Assembly (NCBI GenBank): GCA_002704685.1
Contig: PAHD01000013.1
Location: 39,988-80,164, forward strand
DNA length: 40,177 nucleotides
DNA from: Fidelibacterota bacterium
GTDB lineage: Bacteria > Fidelibacterota > Marinisomatia > SCGC-AAA003-L08 > D37C17
Direction of reading: 5' to 3'
The notes beneath the pieces are model-generated. The model was not told where the DNA came from and did not search any database. It saw nothing but the letters and a program-made list of their open reading frames with translations. Position 1 is the stretch's first letter. Every line of letters starts with the position of its first letter. Position numbers and translations under genes: made by a program. Of the stretch, positions 34,720 through 40,177 are shown one piece after another.

Positions 34720-37700
34720 ATGGATTATAAAAACGACGAAAGATATTGGAATATAAACTTACTAAATAAATGGTTTGCCATTGCTAGTATTCTTACACTT
34801 ATTTCAGTTGGATGGATGTTCTTACATGATAATGATGATGAATTCAAAGAATATCAAAGAGAATTTAGAAAGTTAGGAGCAGAGGTTGCAGAAACTAAAT
34901 TACTTGAAGAATTGAGTTTAGTCGAAGATGAAAGAGATATATATCAAGAAGCTTATGATGAAGAAAAAAATAAATTTGATGCAAACGGAGATAAATTAGA
35001 TTCTCTTAATAATCTACTTGTAGATGTAAAAGGAATTTTTTATAAATCTAATATGGATTATTTATTTTTTAAAGCAGAGTCTGATCAAAAAAAATATTTA
35101 TATGAAACAGAGCTAGCTCATTCACATGATGAGGACCATCATAATCATGAGGAATATAAATATAAAAATGAATATGAAACATCGCTTGTAACCCTGCAAG
35201 AATTAAAGTTAATTAAAGAAAAAGATGAAAAATTAGTTCTTGAAACTGAGGAAGAAATTAAAAATTTAAGTTCTAATTTAAAAGTTAAGGAAGATGAATT
35301 AAATAAATATTTAAAACAGGTTAGTTTACTTGAAATGAAAATTCAAAAATTAGATCGTTCAAAGATGTCTTTTGTAAATCAAATTGGAGATATTGTAAGA
35401 GATTTACCAATAATTGATTTTTTGGATCCTTATTATAAAGTTCACCAAATAGTAGCTCATGATGTTAAATATGATGTTAATTTTGCCTCCGTTCCAAGTG
35501 TTGATAGATGCACAAGTTGTCACTTAGGTATTGATAATCCAGATTTTGTTGATGCTCCTCAACCTTATACAACTCATCCAAGGCTTGACTTATACGTTTC
35601 TTCATCTTCGCCTCATACTATGGACCAATTTGGGTGTACAAGTTGTCATGCAGGAAGAGCAAGAGGAACATCTTTTATTTCATCATCTCATACTCCAGGA
35701 TCAAAAGAACAAGAAGATGAGTGGAAAGAAAAGTATGATTGGGAAAAAATACATCACTGGTTACAACCGATGTTACCTACTAAATATACCCAGGCAAGTT
35801 GTTTTAATTGTCATCAGAGTCAGCCTATAGTTGATGGTGGTGATAAATTAGCTTTAGGTTTGGGGTTAATAAGTACTTCTGGGTGCAATAATTGTCACCA
35901 TATTGAAACTTATCAGAAAGAATATAATGCAGGGCCCCCTCTTACTCATTTAGATCAAAAATTAGATAAAGAATGGGTTGCTAAATGGATTAAAAATCCT
36001 CAAAGTTTTAGGTACAATACATGGATGCCTCATTTTTTTGAGCAAGAAAATAATTCTAGTCCAGAAATGGTCAGAAGAAATAATTCTGAAATTTATGCTA
36101 TGACAGAGTATTTTTTCCCAGATGGCGGTCATGTCATGAATAATTCATCAGAGTTCATAGGAAATTATGAATCTGGTGAGAAATTATTTAACGCTGTTGG
36201 TTGCATGGGATGTCATCAGGTTAAAGATGAAAAAGTAGATATGACATTCGATGATTTACCATACGAAATGTTTATGTCAAAGTTTGGATACGAATCAGAA
36301 GAGATGACTCGATATGAGTTACTTAAAAACCAAGGTCCAAATTTGATTGGAGTTGGATCAAAATCTGATGCAGAATGGATATATAATTGGATTAAAAATC
36401 CTTCTGAATATTACCCTGAAACTAGAATGCCTGATATGAGATTAACTCATGAAGAAGCTGCTGATATTACTGCTTATTTATTAACTTTGAAAAATGAAGA
36501 GTTTGCAAAATTACCTAGTTCTTACTATGACCAAGAAGAAATGAATAATATAGCTAAAGGATGGATGGTTAAAGCTTTTGCTGAAGAAGAGGCTATTGAA
36601 AAACTAAACAGGATGTCTGAAAAAGAAGTCATTAATTATGTTGGTACAAAAAGTATTAACTATTATGGATGTTATACATGCCACAGTATTAAAGGTTTTG
36701 AAAATGGTAAGCCCATTGGTGCAGAGTTAACATATGAGGGTTCGAAGCCTCTAAATACATTAGATTTTGGCCATATACATTTTATTGGTCATAATAACTA
36801 TTCTTGGTTTGAACAGAAATTAGCAAATCCAAGAATTTTTGATCGAGATAAAATAGTTGCTCCTGAAGATAAATCTAGAATGCCTAATTATTACTTTAAA
36901 CCAGAAGAAATTGAAGCAATTACAACTGCAATATTAGGTTTTAATAATAATAAGTTTTCAGATAATATGCTTATTGAAAATCTTGTAGATGATAAAAATG
37001 TTTTTAAAGGTTACTCTTTAATTCAGCAGTATAATTGTCAAGGTTGTCATATGATTGATGATTTTGGTGGTCAAATTGTTGATTTGCTTGGTCAAGATTA
37101 TGGTCCACCTAATCTAAATACTCAAGGTATCAAAACTCAACCAGATTGGTTATATAAATTTTTCAAAAATCCAATTACAATAAGACCAAGTTTACAAGTA
37201 AGAATGCCATCGTTTACTATGCTTTCAGATGATGATTGGAATTCTTTAATAGGTTCTTTGCAACATTTAGAAAATCATAAGCTGGCATTTGAAAGCGATT
37301 TAATTGTAGATAAACATAGTATAGAATTTAAAGCAGGTGAAAAGCTTCATGAATTTGGTGCATGTAATAATTGTCATTTTTATGGTGAGATTAAGCCTGT
37401 TCAAGGTCCAGCATCTTGGGCTCCTAATTTAGCAATGACTAAAGAAAGGTTAAGACCTGAGTGGGTTATTGAATGGTTGAGAAATCCGCAGGCAATTATG
37501 CCTGGTACAAAAATGCCAGCAGTTTATTTACCAACTTCTGATATCTTAGAAGCTGATGGTGCAGAACAAGTCTGGGGTTCTGAGTTAGTTGAGCTTAAAG
37601 GAAATAATGATTTAATGCTTAAAGGAATTACTGATTACATCTATACTATACCTGGAAAAACAGATATAACCAAAATAGTTAAAGAATATTTCAAAACAAA

Positions 37701-37767
37701 TGGTTACGATTTTGATTCAAATGAAGAGGATGAAGATGACGATGATTGGGAAGATGAGGATTGGTAA
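34720..37767 (+). CDS. Giant octahaem cytochrome c of the bc-type complex
   Basis: A 1015-residue protein with one N-terminal membrane helix (about 17-35), a long coiled coil (about 40-215) with a His-rich patch SHDEDHHNHEE (135-145), and eight CxxCH haem sites: Cys264 (CTSCH), 306 (CTSCH), 361 (CFNCH), 389 (CNNCH), 495 (CMGCH), 651 (CYTCH), 773 (CQGCH) and 882 (CNNCH). The last five are spaced as class I cytochrome c domains, each followed by W..KNP and a RMP/KMP-type Met segment (for example WIKNPSEYYPETRMPD; EWLRNPQAIMPGTKMP). The tail of about 17 residues is almost all Asp and Glu. It replaces cytochrome c1/f and probably conducts electrons from the Rieske protein to an oxidase. It starts 2 bases after the cytochrome b gene. 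Confidence 0.92.
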   Translation: MDYKNDERYWNINLLNKWFAIASILTLISVGWMFLHDNDDEFKEYQREFRKLGAEVAETKLLEELSLVEDERDIYQEAYDEEKNKFDANGDKLDSLNNLLVDVKGIFYKSNMDYLFFKAESDQKKYLYETELAHSHDEDHHNHEEYKYKNEYETSLVTLQELKLIKEKDEKLVLETEEEIKNLSSNLKVKEDELNKYLKQVSLLEMKIQKLDRSKMSFVNQIGDIVRDLPIIDFLDPYYKVHQIVAHDVKYDVNFASVPSVDRCTSCHLGIDNPDFVDAPQPYTTHPRLDLYVSSSSPHTMDQFGCTSCHAGRARGTSFISSSHTPGSKEQEDEWKEKYDWEKIHHWLQPMLPTKYTQASCFNCHQSQPIVDGGDKLALGLGLISTSGCNNCHHIETYQKEYNAGPPLTHLDQKLDKEWVAKWIKNPQSFRYNTWMPHFFEQENNSSPEMVRRNNSEIYAMTEYFFPDGGHVMNNSSEFIGNYESGEKLFNAVGCMGCHQVKDEKVDMTFDDLPYEMFMSKFGYESEEMTRYELLKNQGPNLIGVGSKSDAEWIYNWIKNPSEYYPETRMPDMRLTHEEAADITAYLLTLKNEEFAKLPSSYYDQEEMNNIAKGWMVKAFAEEEAIEKLNRMSEKEVINYVGTKSINYYGCYTCHSIKGFENGKPIGAELTYEGSKPLNTLDFGHIHFIGHNNYSWFEQKLANPRIFDRDKIVAPEDKSRMPNYYFKPEEIEAITTAILGFNNNKFSDNMLIENLVDDKNVFKGYSLIQQYNCQGCHMIDDFGGQIVDLLGQDYGPPNLNTQGIKTQPDWLYKFFKNPITIRPSLQVRMPSFTMLSDDDWNSLIGSLQHLENHKLAFESDLIVDKHSIEFKAGEKLHEFGACNNCHFYGEIKPVQGPASWAPNLAMTKERLRPEWVIEWLRNPQAIMPGTKMPAVYLPTSDILEADGAEQVWGSELVELKGNNDLMLKGITDYIYTIPGKTDITKIVKEYFKTNGYDFDSNEEDEDDDDWEDEDW

Positions 37768-37771
37768 AATT

Positions 37772-38617
37772 TTAATAATATATTTTAATTAAATTTTCAA
37801 TATCTTTTTTAGCTTCACTAGGTCTCCAATCCATTCCATCATAAGTATTAACTAATTTTAAGTCCTTGTCAATTAATAAAGTTCTCATAGTATGGCCAAT
37901 ATTATTTTCTTCAACACCCCAGTATGCTACGCCAGCTTGTTGACTTAATGTAAATATATCATTTATGTGTTTGTAGCTTGAAAGAAAGTGTAGATTTTCT
38001 TTTTTAAGACCACCATACATACTTTTTAAAACTTCAGGTGTATCAAATAAATAATCAAAACTAATTAGTAGAAAATCGATATTTGCGTTTTTAAAATGAT
38101 TAGATAAATATTGATTTTTCACGATTGCTGCTGGACACATATTTGGCATAGGACATTTACTAAATATAAAAGAAATCAATAAGAAATCAGATTTAAAATC
38201 AGATAAAGAAATCTGTTTATTATTCACATCTAAAAAAGTTGCATTATCAATTGAATCACCTGCTTCTTTAAGAGAATATTTTGAATCTTCATCATCTTCC
38301 CAAAAATTATCTTGTGAAGATATTTTAGACTTTCCAACAATATCGTAGTTTAAAGAGTAGCTGTTTTTATCTTTTACAATTAGATTAAACTTAACGCTAT
38401 CGTTAATGCTAAATTGATTAATATCCACTGAGTTATGTAAATTAAAAAACATCACCATTTTAACCATAAAACCTGGTATTTCATCATGATCAATTAGAAG
38501 TTTATTTTTATCTTTATCAATTTCTTTAATTACACCAATTACATTATACTTCTTCGGTGTATCACATGTAAAAAATAAGATTGAAAGACAAACTATAAAA
38601 AAAGACTTAATATTCAT
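37772..38617 (-). CDS. SCO-family copper chaperone with N-terminal CusF-like domain
   Basis: A 281-residue lipoprotein candidate (MNIKSFFIVCLSILFFTC, acylated Cys18). Residues about 25-95 resemble CusF-type copper-binding domains (GVIKEIDKDKNKLLIDHDEI, then PGFMVKMVMFF with paired Met). The C-terminal thioredoxin-fold SCO domain has FSKCPMPNMCP, a CX5C site (Cys155, Cys161) instead of the usual CX3C, and the copper His242 in NIGHTMRTLLID. SCO proteins deliver copper to the CuA site of cytochrome oxidase. It is convergent with the cytochrome c gene (4-base gap) and close to the haem A genes, which supports that role. Confidence 0.88.
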   Translation of the reverse strand: MNIKSFFIVCLSILFFTCDTPKKYNVIGVIKEIDKDKNKLLIDHDEIPGFMVKMVMFFNLHNSVDINQFSINDSVKFNLIVKDKNSYSLNYDIVGKSKISSQDNFWEDDEDSKYSLKEAGDSIDNATFLDVNNKQISLSDFKSDFLLISFIFSKCPMPNMCPAAIVKNQYLSNHFKNANIDFLLISFDYLFDTPEVLKSMYGGLKKENLHFLSSYKHINDIFTLSQQAGVAYWGVEENNIGHTMRTLLIDKDLKLVNTYDGMDWRPSEAKKDIENLIKIYY

Positions 38618-38722
38618 AAAATAATTTAAAAAAAACTTTAATTAAATACATAAATCATTTTAATTTATAGTATAAAAAATTAGTAAAATTTAAGTACAAT
38701 TAAATTAAAGGAAATTACAAAA

Positions 38723-39241
38723 ATGAAGATTGGTATTTTTTTCGGAAGTTCAACAGATAATACAACAACAGCAACTGAATTCATGAAAGAGTATTTAGAA
38801 ATGAATGATCATGAAGTTGAAATGCATAATATAGCTGATGCTGATGTTGATAAAATTCTTGAGTTTGATAATATAATTATTGGCTGTCCTACTTGGCACA
38901 TTGGTGAATTACAAGAAGATTGGGATTCAGTATTTTTAGATTATGAAAAGCTAGATTTTAATGGCAAGACAGCGGCCTTTTTTGGCTGTGGTGATCAAAT
39001 TGGTTATCCTGCAAACTTTTTAGATGCTATAGGTATGTTAGCTGATCCTTTTATGAAAAAAGGTGGAAAGTTAATTGGGCGAATTCCAAGAGATAATTAT
39101 CAATTTGAGGGTTCTAGAGCTTTAGATAAAGATGATAAATTAATGGGTTTAGGTCTAGATTATGACAATGATGATGAACAAACGTGTGAAGATTACATGA
39201 TTGAATGGTTAGAAGATATCTTAGATGAATTCCCAGGTTAG
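38723..39241 (+). CDS. fldA: Long-chain flavodoxin
   Basis: A 172-residue FMN electron carrier. The phosphate loop FFGSSTDNTTTATEFM is at residues 6-21. The FMN-ring loops are IIGCPTWHIGELQEDW (about 53-68, with Trp58) and FFGCGDQIGYPANFLDA (about 87-103). The insertion GGKLIGRIPRDNYQFEGSRA makes it the long-chain type. The C-terminus is very acidic, as usual. SD AAAGGA is at 38707-38712. It is divergent from the SCO gene (105-base gap with TATAAA at 38671) and followed by a terminator. It replaces ferredoxin under low iron in many marine bacteria; no Fur-like box is evident by eye. Confidence 0.93.
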   Translation: MKIGIFFGSSTDNTTTATEFMKEYLEMNDHEVEMHNIADADVDKILEFDNIIIGCPTWHIGELQEDWDSVFLDYEKLDFNGKTAAFFGCGDQIGYPANFLDAIGMLADPFMKKGGKLIGRIPRDNYQFEGSRALDKDDKLMGLGLDYDNDDEQTCEDYMIEWLEDILDEFPG

Positions 39242-39256
39242 TATATAATTTATGCT

Positions 39257-39290
39257 AAAAAAAAAGGGCTGATAATCAGCCCTTTTTTTT
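39257..39290. terminator. Bidirectional intrinsic terminator
   Basis: Stem GGGCTGA (39266-39272), loop TAA, stem TCAGCCC (39276-39282), extended on both sides by A tract / T tract pairing, with A9 upstream and T8-9 downstream. It lies 15 bases after the flavodoxin stop and about 20 before the 3' end of the opposing cupredoxin-like gene, so it can serve both strands. It is the strongest hairpin in the window. Confidence 0.92.
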
Positions 39291-39309
39291 TATAATAAAT
39301 TTAAATTTA

Positions 39310-40056
39310 TTATTTCTTTGATGGTTTTACAAAAGTGAAATCTTGCTTAGTATCAATAGAATCTTCAATTGTTACTGTCTTAACAATAGATCTTTTCATT
39401 TTAAACTTTTCTTGCCAAGCTATAACTTCATACGTTCCTGGTGGTATATCATCGATTCTAAAATTTCCTTTTTCATCGGTAACAGCAAAGTATGGATGGT
39501 CCTGCACTAAAACCCATGCTTTCATCCATGGATGAACATCGCATTTGATATAAAAAGGTTCTTCAACTTTACCAAATGATGTCTTTTTTTCTTTAACAAC
39601 TTTTGGCATAGCAAAATTAAATTGTTCATTTTCTTTTGCCATAGAATGAATGTTATGAAGAGTCGCATCACTATTTTTAATCAAAACGTTTTGATTTTTC
39701 ATTACAGCCATAACATGAGGCGTATATACACATCCCTGTTGATCTAAAACAGCAGTCTCAGCTTTTACTGGTCCATCATATTTAACGTCTTTTAACCAAA
39801 CTAAAACATTTTTAAGATTCATATCCTCATCAACCATAAAGCTTTCTGATAATACTTTTTTATCATGTGATGAACCACAAACTGGGTCTGCATCCATTTT
39901 TAAAGCTTTCCTACTAGGTACTTTACCATCATACTTTATATTTCCAACAAGACTTCCATGCTTGTGTGTATCGCTTGTTCCACAACCATCGCAATGAGCC
40001 GAAAGATTTGATGTGATGAAAAAGATTGAAATGATAAATGCTACATATTTTTTCAT
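39310..40056 (-). CDS. Secreted cupredoxin-like protein with carboxypeptidase-regulatory-like tail
   Basis: A 248-residue exported protein: signal peptide MKKYVAFIISIFFITSNLSA, then HCDGCGTSDTHKHG, a metal-binding-looking patch. The middle resembles the plastocyanin-like proteins annotated near methylamine utilisation genes: GCVYTPHVMAVMKNQNVLIK, NSDATLHNIHSMA and YIKCDVHPWMKAWVLVQDHP. A type 1 copper site is suggested by His134, Cys172, His175 and Met178. The last 60 residues (FAVTDEKGNFRIDDIPPGTY) form a carboxypeptidase regulatory-like beta domain. SD AAAGGAG (complement of 40069-40075) precedes the ATG. The role is probably periplasmic copper or electron transfer; the partner is unknown. 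Confidence 0.85.
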   Translation of the reverse strand: MKKYVAFIISIFFITSNLSAHCDGCGTSDTHKHGSLVGNIKYDGKVPSRKALKMDADPVCGSSHDKKVLSESFMVDEDMNLKNVLVWLKDVKYDGPVKAETAVLDQQGCVYTPHVMAVMKNQNVLIKNSDATLHNIHSMAKENEQFNFAMPKVVKEKKTSFGKVEEPFYIKCDVHPWMKAWVLVQDHPYFAVTDEKGNFRIDDIPPGTYEVIAWQEKFKMKRSIVKTVTIEDSIDTKQDFTFVKPSKK

Positions 40057-40177
40057 TTTTTATTTATTCTCCTTTAATGTGATACCTAAATTTAAACCAT
40101 AAGTTGAATTTACTGCAACTATTGTTTACATATTTACATATTGAAACAATTATAAAATATATTTTATTTGTTTGATT
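40057..40177. other. Right-end region upstream of the cupredoxin-like gene
   Basis: These 121 bases hold the SD of the - strand gene ending at 40056 and very AT-rich sequence. No ORF, hairpin or clear promoter can be supported; the gene's promoter on the - strand should lie here or beyond the window. Confidence 0.4.

Noticed and set aside
35531..35830. 99-codon + strand frame inside the octahaem cytochrome gene
   Set aside because: It overlaps four haem-site codons of the real gene in another frame; low-complexity Leu/Ile product without a start signal.
37764..37800. AT-rich inverted segment between the cytochrome c and SCO genes as a terminator
   Set aside because: No G-C pairs in the stem; the 4-base gap leaves no room and chance pairing in such AT-rich DNA is common.

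Overview
The window is a strongly AT-rich, gene-dense bacterial chromosome segment. Most genes lie on the + strand, stops and starts overlap often (ATGA, TAATG), and no gene-free stretch exceeds about 250 bases. Several genes have clear Shine-Dalgarno sites (for example AAGGAG before infC). The mix of a streamlined AT-rich genome, aerobic respiration genes, lysine 6-transaminase, a GlmL-like/DUF6754 membrane cluster and a bc complex with a giant multihaem cytochrome fits a marine, Gram-negative lineage such as Candidatus Marinimicrobia (SAR406). That placement is an inference from gene content, not a phylogeny.

Layout. 1-3464: the end of a TPR-like protein, a 49-residue ORF, pyrD and an rlpA-like lipoprotein gene that is frameshifted in an A-rich tract. 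3468-10721: cdsA, then an uncharacterised seven-gene cluster. It holds a GlmL-family ASKHA ATPase, a protein with barrel-sandwich-like segments and a C-terminal KOW-like segment, and five membrane proteins including a DUF6754-type protein. 10731-14198: a lysine-degradation module (ALDH7-type aminoadipate-semialdehyde dehydrogenase, a small secreted protein, lysine 6-transaminase). 14174-23012: housekeeping genes rsmI, tmk, an S41 protease, tRNA-Val(GAC), infC (ATA start), rpmI, rplT, pheS, pheT, zapA and folD (with an internal amber codon). 23005-24528 (-): an orphan methyltransferase. 24597-31074: hisC, a flavin-reductase-like protein, acetoacetyl-CoA synthetase, haem O and haem A synthases and four small genes. 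31202-37767: a respiratory bc-type complex operon (HEAT protein, Rieske protein, split cytochrome b, eight-haem cytochrome c). 37772-40056: a CusF-SCO copper chaperone (-), a flavodoxin (+) and a cupredoxin-like secreted protein (-).

How the genes fit together. The right half looks like a respiratory-chain supply region: ctaB and ctaA make haem A for a cytochrome oxidase encoded elsewhere, the SCO protein probably delivers copper to it, and the bc complex passes quinol electrons to its own multihaem cytochrome. The cytochrome b half carries a cysteine at the position that binds haem cn in b6f, and the subunit IV half has APWY where PEWY is usual. The best candidate for an undescribed system is the GlmL-DUF6754 cluster: no glutamate mutase subunits are present, and two of its membrane proteins carry soluble cores between terminal membrane anchors.
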